Below are positions 1 to 5,876 of a stretch of DNA of 12,429 nt, piece by piece. The translations under genes and the position numbers were made by a program. Source of the DNA: Bacteroidota bacterium (lineage in GTDB: Bacteria; Bacteroidota; Bacteroidia; Bacteroidales; VadinHA17); contig JAUWMO010000065.1 of assembly GCA_030613125.1 (NCBI GenBank), forward strand, positions 1 through 12,429, read 5' to 3'. How positions within the stretch are numbered: the first letter of the stretch is position 1; each line of letters opens with the position of its first letter. The notes under the pieces were generated by a model. The model worked only from the letters and a program-made list of their open reading frames with translations, ran no database searches and was not told where the DNA came from.

Positions 1-116
1 TGCCCGCATGCTGTCGCTGTCCGCGTGTCGCCGTAGCTTTAGCGGAGGCACAAGCTTTAGCATAGGCGCCCGAAGCTTGCGAAGGTGGGTCATTAGCTGT
101 CGCTGTCATTCTCCGA
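1..116. repeat. GC-rich intergenic direct repeats
   Basis: This stretch is clearly more GC-rich than the rest of the window (about 60% in the first 60 bases) and has no credible ORF. The 12-mer GCTGTCGCTGTC occurs at 10-21 and again at 96-107. Between them, AGCTTTAGCGGAGGC (35-49) and AGCTTTAGCATAGGC (53-67) are near-copies 18 bases apart. A third, shorter relative, AGCTTGCGAAGG, lies at 74-85. This suggests a mosaic of dispersed intergenic repeat units cut off by the window edge. The family is not identified. Confidence 0.5.
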
Positions 117-135
117 AGGAGTCCTCTGTACAATT

Positions 136-244
136 GTCATCCTGAGCGAACGAAGTGAGTCGAAGGATCTCCTTAAGTTTATTACTATCTATAACAGTCA
201 GAATTCCAAAGTTAGCGAGATCCCTCCCTGTGGTTCGGGATGAC
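136..244. repeat. REP-like element with imperfect terminal inverted repeats
   Basis: The element opens with GTCATCCTGAGCGAA and closes with TTCGGGATGAC. The left arm (136-172, GTCATCC through GGATCTC) is matched by the reverse complement of the right arm (217-244), with mismatches and a length difference in the middle of the arm. About 44 bases of AT-rich, non-coding DNA separate the arms. GTCATCCTGAGCGAA-type sequences are, from general familiarity, a common dispersed intergenic repeat in Bacteroidota and other phyla. No transposase is present, so it would be non-autonomous. Assignment to a REP family is inference. Confidence 0.55.
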
Positions 245-257
245 ATTTTTCTTATTC

Positions 258-297
258 ATTCCAACATTCCATTATTCCAATATTCCATTATTCCAAT
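258..297. repeat. Tandem array of five 8-mers, ATTCCAWT type
   Basis: There are five contiguous 8-base units: ATTCCAAC, ATTCCATT, ATTCCAAT, ATTCCATT, ATTCCAAT. The last four alternate perfectly between two variants, so the higher-order period is 16. The array sits between the REP-like element and the stem-loop downstream of the DUF456 gene, entirely in non-coding DNA. The small ORF that crosses it has no recognisable protein character. Confidence 0.8.
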
Positions 298-348
298 ACC
301 ATTCGCTCGCAAATAGTTGGTTTACCGATTTATTCATTGTAACAACCG

Positions 349-405
349 ATATGGAAAACAACGTATTAAAAGCAGTTTTTAAAGCCGTTGTTTTAATTTC
401 CATAT
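349..405 (-). terminator. Stem-loop at the 3' end of the feo operon, candidate terminator
   Basis: This is a nested inverted repeat just past the stop codon of the DUF456 gene. The outer arms are ATATGG (349-354) and CCATAT (400-405). The middle arms are AAAACAACG (355-363) and CGTTGTTTT (386-394). The inner arms are TTAAAA (366-371) and TTTTAA (377-382), closing on a 5-base loop. Five unpaired bases (395-399) form a bulge on one side. Read on the minus strand it follows the last gene of the operon by about 10 bases, and CGTTGTTTT ends in a short T run. Structure is clear; the terminator role is inferred from position. Confidence 0.55.
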
Positions 406-415
406 ATCATCGTAC

Positions 416-895
416 TCAGAATAATTCTTTGAAAAAATAATAGGTGATAATAAATGAAGCTATCAATTTGATGCCTATTCCCATCATAAATCCAAAAAGT
501 GACCCCATTCCTGCCCGGAATGATTTGTTAAATTCTTCTCCTTTTATCATTTCAGCCCCAATGGCACCAATAATAGGTCCAAGTATCAATCCTACTGGCG
601 GGAAAAAAAAGATGCCAAAGATCATACCGATTGTCGCTCCCCAGATGCCTGCTTTGGATCCACCCATTTTTTTTGTTCCCCAGATTGGTACTATATAATC
701 GATGACTGATACAAGAAGGGCAATAAAACCCATAAGTAACATAAAATTCAGGCTGTAATCGGCAAATCTGCTAAACTGCAATAGAAGCAAACCAATAAAA
801 CTGATTGGAGGACCTGGTAAAACCGGCAAAATGCATCCAACCAGACCAATAATTATTAAAATAATTCCAAATACCAGAAGGAGATAGTCTATCAT
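416..895 (-). CDS. DUF456 family membrane protein
   Basis: A 159-residue, very hydrophobic protein of the DUF456 family, whose function is unknown. The N-terminal helix (about residues 2-20) runs into the family-typical GCILPVLPGPP turn. Further helices follow around residues 30-40 and 50-70. After GTKKMGGSKAGIWGA comes a glycine-rich segment (IGMIFGIFFFPPVGLILGP) and a last helix near the C-terminus. The open frame continues upstream to 1081, but that extension overlaps the preceding gene and encodes non-conserved sequence. Starting at the ATG at 895 gives the family-like N-terminus and a 23-nt gap to the PepSY gene. It is the last gene of the minus-strand operon, just before a stem-loop. 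Family assignment is confident; any role in iron handling is only suggested by position. Confidence 0.82.
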   Translation of the reverse strand: MIDYLLLVFGIILIIIGLVGCILPVLPGPPISFIGLLLLQFSRFADYSLNFMLLMGFIALLVSVIDYIVPIWGTKKMGGSKAGIWGATIGMIFGIFFFPPVGLILGPIIGAIGAEMIKGEEFNKSFRAGMGSLFGFMMGIGIKLIASFIITYYFFKELF

Positions 896-918
896 AATGA
901 TATTTTGAGAATGTTTTA

Positions 919-1470
919 TTACAAAACGAAGTACAATAATATCAGAGGGAAAATAACACCAGCAACTGTAAGCCATAATCCACGACCGGTAATACCATTC
1001 TTTCCCCTGAGGATAAATAAACCGGTAATGGCCAGTAGAGCAAGGGCTCCGGCATATATATCTGAGAACCAGGTCCACCAAACACCAGGATTATAATGCA
1101 GATAATTTACTTCATAAAATACATGTCTTTTTCTGATCTTTTCAATCAGGCATTTACCAGTGGTCAGATTCAAATAAACAGAACCTCCTTTCAGGAAAAC
1201 TTTCAATATGTCATTTGAAGGGAAATAGTGCTTTTTGTAGTTATTTCTGTTGTCATATTTATCAAGAAGATCCAAAACAAAGGATTTGTCAACTGCCGAT
1301 CTGTCGGGTATCGAGCTAACCTGAAAATCACGTGTTGTAATAACATAATTTGGATTCCAGTCATTTAAATGGTTCAAGGCAATGCCCGAAAGAGCATAGA
1401 TAATAGAAGTAGCTGCAAAAAAGTAACCGAAATCCCTGTGAAGAACTCTGTTGATCTTTCTCCAATTCAT
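919..1470 (-). CDS. PepSY-associated transmembrane protein
   Basis: A 183-residue inner-membrane protein of the PepSY-associated TM helix type. Residues 1-34 carry the family signature: a basic N-terminus, LHRDFGYFFAA, and a helix ending in SGIALNH. An extracytoplasmic region (about 35-125) holds one compact PepSY-like fold, with the strand pair VFLKGGSVYLNLTTGKCLIEK at 91-111. LHYNPGVWWTWFSDIYAG leads into helix 2 (about 135-154), and helix 3 spans about 163-183. Relatives include putative iron-uptake flavoreductase/reductase membrane proteins. H11, H34, H116 and H125 sit near membrane boundaries and could bind haem or metal, which is inference. The gene lies 71 nt downstream of the lipoprotein gene. 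The ATG at 1470 is preceded by GGA at about 6 nt. Confidence 0.78.
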   Translation of the reverse strand: MNWRKINRVLHRDFGYFFAATSIIYALSGIALNHLNDWNPNYVITTRDFQVSSIPDRSAVDKSFVLDLLDKYDNRNNYKKHYFPSNDILKVFLKGGSVYLNLTTGKCLIEKIRKRHVFYEVNYLHYNPGVWWTWFSDIYAGALALLAITGLFILRGKNGITGRGLWLTVAGVIFPLILLYFVL

Positions 1471-1541
1471 ATTATTCCATTATCTCTGATCAGGTAATCA
1501 GGAAATATAACTGTAAAGAAAATACCGTTGTGCGAAAGATT

Positions 1542-2105
1542 TTATTTTTTCTCTTCAAATTTCACACATTCAATTGAGTAAAAGGAAATATGATCCTGGC
1601 CGGATGCTTCAAGTTTTTCTCTAAGTTGTTTATTTTGCTTCTTCTGTTCCTCTAATTCGTTTTCTTCCATCCCTCCTTCATGACCTTTTCCGTCACTCAA
1701 TTCATTGGCTCCCTTATAACCATCCGACTCTTCAAGTTCCTGTTCCCTCATTGTAAGGTAGTTTTCATCTACCTTAAGTTCATTAACAATCCCCTGAACA
1801 TTGACTTTACTTCCTTCCAATTCTACTTCAAAGCTGCCAATATTCTTACCAGTGGTTATTTTTATTCTATTTTCAGGGTTTTCACCAAAAACAAACATCT
1901 TCTTTCCTCCATGTTTACAAACATGATCTACTGTCCCGGAGATTAATACTGTTTTTCCAACATAGTCACCTGCATTTTCAAGCAAGTCATTAATACTTAC
2001 TTCAACTAATTTGTCTTCTGTGGCTGTCTCTTTTTCATTTGAGACTTTCTGATTGCATGCAACCATAAAAAACGGGACGAGCATTAATAAAACGATTCTT
2101 TTCAT
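1542..2105 (-). CDS. Lipoprotein with OB-fold-like domain and HVCKHGGKKM motif
   Basis: A 187-residue predicted lipoprotein. Residues 1-17 form a signal peptide ending in a lipobox (FFMVAC, lipidated C17). Residues 34-120 resemble a small OB-fold/tRNA-anti-like domain: DLLENAGDYVGKTVLISGTV, then HVCKHGGKKMFVFG (61-74), then a basic IKITTG strand and VNVQGIVNEL. H61, C63 and H65 form a possible metal- or redox-active cluster. Residues 121-168 are very acidic and Lys/Gln-rich, probably a flexible or coiled segment, before FYSIECVKFEEKK. The frame is open to 2156, but a perfect -7 box at 2138-2145 would lie inside the longer form, and the lipoprotein signal begins at 2105. Similar Bacteroidota lipoproteins are known only as hypothetical. 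The link to iron rests on operon position. Confidence 0.72.
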   Translation of the reverse strand: MKRIVLLMLVPFFMVACNQKVSNEKETATEDKLVEVSINDLLENAGDYVGKTVLISGTVDHVCKHGGKKMFVFGENPENRIKITTGKNIGSFEVELEGSKVNVQGIVNELKVDENYLTMREQELEESDGYKGANELSDGKGHEGGMEENELEEQKKQNKQLREKLEASGQDHISFYSIECVKFEEKK

Positions 2106-2137
2106 GATTTTTTTGTTTATGATTGGATAATGAATTG

Positions 2138-2145
2138 CAAAAGTA
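2138..2145 (-). promoter_or_regulatory. Candidate -7 box for the lipoprotein gene
   Basis: Minus-strand TACTTTTG matches the Bacteroidota -7 consensus TAnnTTTG exactly and is followed by CA. It lies 32 nt upstream of the lipoprotein ATG. No clear TTG element occurs 19-21 bases further upstream, so it may be a weak or activator-dependent internal promoter that lets the three distal genes be expressed without feoAB. Confidence 0.4.
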
Positions 2146-2162
2146 GGTATTTTCATGAATAT

Positions 2163-2345
2163 TTAACTATATGAAGGTTGAAAATCAATCGTTTTACTTG
2201 ATGATAGTTTACAAGTTCCTCCACAACCATTACAGGCCAACCTTGTTGAAGGATCACCATTTGAAATGAACAACCTTGCTAAACTGTATATTGAGTAAAA
2301 CACAGCCAGTATGAAAAGTATTAACGCTATTAGTTCCTGTAACAT
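2163..2345 (-). CDS. FeoB-associated Cys-rich membrane protein
   Basis: A 60-residue peptide with one N-terminal membrane helix (about residues 2-26, LQELIALILFILAVFYSIY). A short cytosolic tail carries the cluster CNGCGGTCK, with three cysteines within seven residues. This architecture and a position right after feoB match the FeoB-associated Cys-rich membrane protein family. That family is thought to be a small partner of the ferrous-iron transporter, possibly binding Fe or acting as a redox sensor. The frame is open to 2489, but that would overlap the feoB 3' end by over 130 nt in the same direction. The ATG at 2345, 11 nt after the feoB stop, gives the expected family length. Translational coupling to feoB is likely. 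Confidence 0.85.
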   Translation of the reverse strand: MLQELIALILFILAVFYSIYSLARLFISNGDPSTRLACNGCGGTCKLSSSKTIDFQPSYS

Positions 2346-2356
2346 ATCATTATTTA

Positions 2357-4837
2357 TTAAAATAAACTTCCTGCCTGATAGGTGATAAAAGACATAATCC
2401 AGGCAAGAAGGGTTGTGTACAAAATAGTAAATAATGCCCATTTCCAGCTTCCTGATTCCTTTCTGATTGCAGCTATTACAGCTAAACATGGGAAGTACAA
2501 TAAAATAAATATCATATATGATAATGCCACTACCGGATTATAAACTTTCTCTCCTTTTTTTCTTCCCTTCTGGTAGGTTTCATTTTTTAGTTTTTGTATA
2601 AGGGTTTCTGAAGTTTCATCGTTTTCTGCACCAGCCTGATACAATACTCCCATTGTGCTAACAACAACCTCTTTTGCAGCAATACCGGTTAGTAAACTGA
2701 CACTCATTTTCCAGTCAAACCCAAGAGGTTTCATTACAGGTTCAACGAATTTCCCAATCCTGCCAATATATGAGTTTTCAAGCATCATTAACCGGGGTTG
2801 ATTGATGGAAGTGACAACAATCGGTTTTTTCTCAGGTAAATTATCCTGGCTAATGGGATGTGTCATGAATTCTGATCTGTTTTTTTCAGGTACAGGATTC
2901 AGATTTAGGATATTTTCTCTTGGATAATAGCTGAGGCCCCAGATTAATATTGATGCGACAAGGATTATTCCACCCATTTTTCTTAGGTATTGGACACCTT
3001 TACTCCACATATGATTAAATGTAGTTCGGAGTGTTGGTACTCTGTATGGTGGTAATTCCATTACAAATGGTACTTCTTCGGCTTTAAACAAGATTTTTTT
3101 GAACAAAACAGCAATCAGCGATGCCATAATAATCCCAAGGATGTATATGGAAAACAACACAACACCGGCATTGTCTGGGAAAAAGGCTCCTATGATAAGT
3201 ATGTAAACCGGGAGACGGGCACTGCATGACATAAACGGGTTAATCAACATGGTTACCAGCCGGTTATTGCGGTTTTTTATAGTACGGGTTGCCATTATGG
3301 CTGGAACATTGCAGCCAAAACCCATAATTAAAGGAATGAAAGATCTGCCATGCAGACCTATTTTATGCATTAATTTGTCCATAATGAAGGCTGCCCTGGC
3401 CATATACCCTGTGTCCTCCATTAAAGAGATGAAGTAGAAAATTATCAAAATATTAGGGAGGAATACTATAACACTTCCAACACCTCCAAGTATTCCATCA
3501 ACTATGAGATCTGTGAGCGGTCCAGGTGGTAACAGAGATATCATTTGCACAGAAAGCAGGGATATCAATTGCTCAAGCCAATGCATTGGGTATTTCCCTA
3601 TCTCGAAGGTAAAATAGAATGTAATGAACATTATTAAGAACAGGATTGGAAATCCAAAGATCTTATGTGTGAGGAAAGCATCGACTACCTCTGAATTTTT
3701 TCGTCTTAATTCAGTATTCCTGACAAATGTTTCTTTAAGTGCCCCTGAAATAAACCCATATCTTGAATCGGTAATTAAGGTTTCAGGATCTTCTTTAAGA
3801 ACATTTTCCAACCTGGATATTTCCATGTCAGATATTTGTTCTATTTGAGGATAATTGTCCCAGCGGGATAAAGAGAACCTGGCTGCTTTATCTTTTTCAA
3901 GAAGTTTTATAGCATAATATCGGGAAGACACCATATCTGTAATCTTCTTATTTTTCCAGATCACATCCTGTATTTTGTGGATAGATTTCTCTGCTTCAAC
4001 ACCGTAATTAATATGTATATGCCGGACCAGTGGATCGCGGTCTTCAAAAACATCAATTACCTTATTGAACAATTCATTTATCCCTTTTCCTTTTGAGGCT
4101 ATGGTTGGAACAATAGGAATTCCTATCATTTTTCCCAGGGAATCATAGTCAAACTTATCACCTGATTTGCTAAGCTCATCATACATATTAAGCGCAACTA
4201 TCACTTTTACATCCATATCTATAAGCTGGGTGGTAAGGTATAGATTCCTCTCCAGGTTAGAAGCATCCACAACATTAATTACAATGTCAGGCATTTCGCC
4301 AAAAATATGTTTTCTTACATAAAGCTCTTCAGGAGAGTATGCTGATATGGAATATGTTCCCGGAAGATCAGTAAGGTCAAAAGAATATCCATTATGATTA
4401 AAACGGGCCTTTCTGGAATCAATAGTTACGCCCCCATAATTGCCAACATGTTCCTTTGAGTTCGATGCATAATTATAAAGTGTTGTTTTACCTGAGTTTG
4501 GATTTCCCACCAATGCTATGTGGATGTTTTTTCCTTTTTTATGGGCAGTAGTAATAAAATCATCTTCTGAAATCACACCATTAAATTGAACAGGTCTGAA
4601 TGAAGCAGCCTCCTTTCTGGTAATTACCTCGATCATTTGGGCCTCACTTCTTCTGAGGGAAATATTATAGTCCATTATCTGGTATTCAATCGGATCCATG
4701 AGTGGAGCATTTTTTATAACTGTTATTTGCTGGTCTTTAATAAAACCCATTTCCGTAATCCTTTTCCGGAAAGCCCCACGGCCCTTAACCTTGGTGATAT
4801 AAGCACTTTCTTTTGATTTTAAATCAGCTAGTCTCAT
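2357..4837 (-). CDS. feoB: Ferrous iron transporter, FeoA-FeoB fusion
   Basis: An 826-residue inner-membrane Fe(II) transporter with FeoA fused to the N-terminus of FeoB. Residues 1-75 form the SH3-like FeoA domain. The GTPase domain follows: G1 GNPNSGKT (111-118), G2 GVT (136-138), G3 DLPG (157-160), G4 NMYD (217-220), G5 near ASKGKG (247-252). A helical regulatory region spans about 255-385. The membrane part (about 392-820) has the two Gate regions with conserved cysteines: GFGCNVPAI (C509) and SCSARLPVY (C538). YFPC (C783) lies in a late helix. A poorly conserved loop occupies about 638-690. All G motifs are intact, so it should be functional. It heads a minus-strand operon and its promoter is overlapped by a perfect inverted repeat. 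FeoA-FeoB fusions are usual in Bacteroidota. Confidence 0.97.
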   Translation of the reverse strand: MRLADLKSKESAYITKVKGRGAFRKRITEMGFIKDQQITVIKNAPLMDPIEYQIMDYNISLRRSEAQMIEVITRKEAASFRPVQFNGVISEDDFITTAHKKGKNIHIALVGNPNSGKTTLYNYASNSKEHVGNYGGVTIDSRKARFNHNGYSFDLTDLPGTYSISAYSPEELYVRKHIFGEMPDIVINVVDASNLERNLYLTTQLIDMDVKVIVALNMYDELSKSGDKFDYDSLGKMIGIPIVPTIASKGKGINELFNKVIDVFEDRDPLVRHIHINYGVEAEKSIHKIQDVIWKNKKITDMVSSRYYAIKLLEKDKAARFSLSRWDNYPQIEQISDMEISRLENVLKEDPETLITDSRYGFISGALKETFVRNTELRRKNSEVVDAFLTHKIFGFPILFLIMFITFYFTFEIGKYPMHWLEQLISLLSVQMISLLPPGPLTDLIVDGILGGVGSVIVFLPNILIIFYFISLMEDTGYMARAAFIMDKLMHKIGLHGRSFIPLIMGFGCNVPAIMATRTIKNRNNRLVTMLINPFMSCSARLPVYILIIGAFFPDNAGVVLFSIYILGIIMASLIAVLFKKILFKAEEVPFVMELPPYRVPTLRTTFNHMWSKGVQYLRKMGGIILVASILIWGLSYYPRENILNLNPVPEKNRSEFMTHPISQDNLPEKKPIVVTSINQPRLMMLENSYIGRIGKFVEPVMKPLGFDWKMSVSLLTGIAAKEVVVSTMGVLYQAGAENDETSETLIQKLKNETYQKGRKKGEKVYNPVVALSYMIFILLYFPCLAVIAAIRKESGSWKWALFTILYTTLLAWIMSFITYQAGSLF

Positions 4838-4859
4838 ATACTTTACCCTTAACAGATTG

Positions 4860-4890
4860 CAAACTTATAATATAGTTGTCAATTCTTCAA
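4860..4890 (-). promoter_or_regulatory. Candidate feoAB promoter
   Basis: On the minus strand, TAAGTTTG (4867-4860) is an exact match to the Bacteroidota -7 consensus TAnnTTTG. A TTG at 4890-4888 lies 20 bases upstream, the spacing expected for the -33 element. The predicted transcript would start about 15-18 nt before the ATG at 4837, leaving a short leader containing AAGGG. The -33 TTG touches the end of the inverted repeat at 4889-4908, so a protein bound there would compete with RNA polymerase. Confidence 0.6.
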
Positions 4891-4908
4891 TACCAATATT
4901 TTGGTATT
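4889..4908. promoter_or_regulatory. Perfect 8-4-8 inverted repeat, candidate operator of the feo operon
   Basis: The arms AATACCAA (4889-4896) and TTGGTATT (4901-4908) are perfect reverse complements around the spacer TATT. The centre is about 60 nt upstream of the feoAB ATG, and the inner end abuts the predicted -33 element. Dyad sites here are expected for metal-sensing repressors of the Fur or DtxR/MntR families. The sequence does not match the classic Fur box that I know, so the binding protein is unidentified. Confidence 0.5.
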
Positions 4909-5270
4909 TTTGATTTATTGAATTTGATTCAGAATCCAGGATCAATACACCTGAACCATAAATAATTAATCAACAATAGAATAATAAAACAAACCATTAA
5001 ATCTAATTCTTATTCTTGCAAATATAAAAGTAGAATGGTTAAAAGACAAGGATGCTTCAATGGACGAAAAAACAGGAAAGTACAGGTAAATATTAGTTTC
5101 AGACCTACTGGCCCTGTAATTGGGGTTGTAGGATTGATGATCAACAAAATACGCTGATTATTAACAGCTTATGTTATTGGCGAAGGTCCCTAAAAAAATC
5201 TGAGTTTAAGATCCAGATGTTTGCAAAAAAAGAAGGTAGGTTCTGTTTGGTCAACACCCCCTTAATATTT
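4909..5270. other. Intergenic region with no convincing gene
   Basis: Between the feoAB promoter and the 3' end of the PUR gene I see no conserved coding sequence on either strand. A 40-codon plus-strand ORF (5035-5157, starting MVKRQGCFNGRK and ending MINKIR) is preceded by TATTCTTGCAAATAT, one mismatch from a -7 box plus its usual CAAA tail. It has no -33 element, no recognisable homology and stop codons in all frames afterwards. It may be chance, a short peptide or a decayed gene. A weak stem (CCTAC 5104-5108, GTAGG 5128-5132) lies inside it. Confidence 0.3.
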
Positions 5271-5291
5271 TTCAGGTAAATTAAACCTGAA
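5271..5291. terminator. 7-bp stem-loop immediately after the PUR gene
   Basis: TTCAGGT (5271-5277) and ACCTGAA (5285-5291) are perfect arms around a 7-base AT loop, directly abutting the stop codon of the minus-strand PUR gene. No U-run follows in the sense direction (the sequence continues AAATATT), so it may stabilise the 3' end or terminate inefficiently. Structure is certain; function is inferred. Confidence 0.4.
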
Positions 5292-5681
5292 TCAGTCTTT
5301 TTTTTCTCCCAGATCTTCAAAATCTACATTAGTAAAATTCTCAGTTAATTCTTCATCCGATTTGGCTGATGGTTTTTCTACCGCTTCCTTTTCAATAATT
5401 TCAGGATTAGCATTTTTAATAAACTCTATAACCTCACTAAGGCCATCTGAAAACTTATCAAAATCTTCTTTATATAAAAAGATCTTGTGCTTCTCAAAAA
5501 AGGGTTGACCTTCACGGTTAAATCTTTTTTTACTTTCGGTAAGAGTTAAATAATAATCATTACGTCTAGTGGCTTTAACATCAAAAAAGTAGGTTCGTTT
5601 TCCTGCTCTTACAGCTTTTGAAAAAATTTCCTCTCGGTCATACCTTTCAAATCCTTCCTTTTTTTCGGTTCCTTCTTCCAT
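5292..5681 (-). CDS. DUF3276 / PUR-domain nucleic-acid-binding protein
   Basis: A 129-residue member of DUF3276, the bacterial PUR-alpha-like family found in Bacteroidota and spirochaetes. The core, about residues 16-88, contains IFSKAVRAGKRTYFFDVKAT, the strand NDYYLTLTESKKRF and then FFEKHKIFLYKEDFDKF before a helix (LSEVIEFIK). PUR repeats bind single-stranded DNA or RNA through curved beta-sheets; the cellular role in Bacteroidota is not established. The C-terminal 40 residues are acidic and low in complexity, which could modulate nucleic-acid binding. The gene stands alone on the minus strand, divergent from nusB, and ends in a stem-loop. The ATG at 5681 is the only sensible start, about 35 nt downstream of an exact -7 box. 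Confidence 0.9.
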   Translation of the reverse strand: MEEGTEKKEGFERYDREEIFSKAVRAGKRTYFFDVKATRRNDYYLTLTESKKRFNREGQPFFEKHKIFLYKEDFDKFSDGLSEVIEFIKNANPEIIEKEAVEKPSAKSDEELTENFTNVDFEDLGEKKD

Positions 5682-5718
5682 GCTTTAGTTGTTTTAAGTT
5701 TAGGCTATGTACAACGGT

Positions 5719-5726
5719 CAAAAGTA
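5719..5726 (-). promoter_or_regulatory. Candidate -7 box of the PUR gene
   Basis: Minus-strand TACTTTTG is an exact TAnnTTTG match located 37 nt upstream of the ATG. The nearest TTTG upstream is 24 bases away instead of 19-21, so the -33 half is not convincing. Confidence 0.45.
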
Positions 5727-5757
5727 AAAAATAATTTTAATATTCATCGAACAAATT

Positions 5758-5780
5758 CCCGTAAAATTATACTTTACGGG
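5758..5780. promoter_or_regulatory. Perfect 8-7-8 inverted repeat between divergent promoters
   Basis: CCCGTAAA (5758-5765) and TTTACGGG (5773-5780) are perfect arms separated by ATTATAC. It lies between the divergent PUR and nusB promoters, upstream of the -33 region of each, where no transcript is expected to end. A shared operator or activator site is more likely than a terminator, but no binding protein can be named. Confidence 0.4.
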
Positions 5781-5818
5781 TAAATTGTATATGAGTGATT
5801 AGCTGATCAATCAAATTT

Positions 5819-5849
5819 TTTGGTAAGGAATGAAAAGATTGTATTTTTG
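5819..5849 (+). promoter_or_regulatory. Promoter of the nusB gene string
   Basis: TTTG (5819-5822), a 19-base spacer and TATTTTTG (5842-5849) form a textbook match to the Bacteroidota housekeeping promoter (TTTG, about 19-21 bases, TAnnTTTG). Transcription would begin near 5856, giving a leader of about 20 nt before the nusB ATG. Confidence 0.7.
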
Positions 5850-5876
5850 TGTTGTTATTAACAATCCGTTAAGGCA

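Noticed and set aside
258..297. CRISPR-like array
   Set aside because: Units are 8 bases, contiguous and without spacers. No cas genes are nearby. The same applies to 12349-12428.
1..415. tRNA or other structured RNA gene in the left intergenic region
   Set aside because: No cloverleaf, T-loop consensus or known riboswitch core could be made out; the visible structure is repeat arms.
240..440. 66-codon plus-strand ORF
   Set aside because: It translates the 8-mer array and the stem-loop, shows no protein family features and overlaps the 3' end of the DUF456 gene on the other strand.
896..1081. N-terminal extension of the DUF456 gene
   Set aside because: It overlaps the PepSY gene in another frame on the same strand and encodes unconserved sequence. 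The family N-terminus begins at 895.
2346..2489. N-terminal extension of the Cys-rich FeoB partner
   Set aside because: It lies within the feoB 3' end in another frame; the 60-residue form has the family's usual size and layout.
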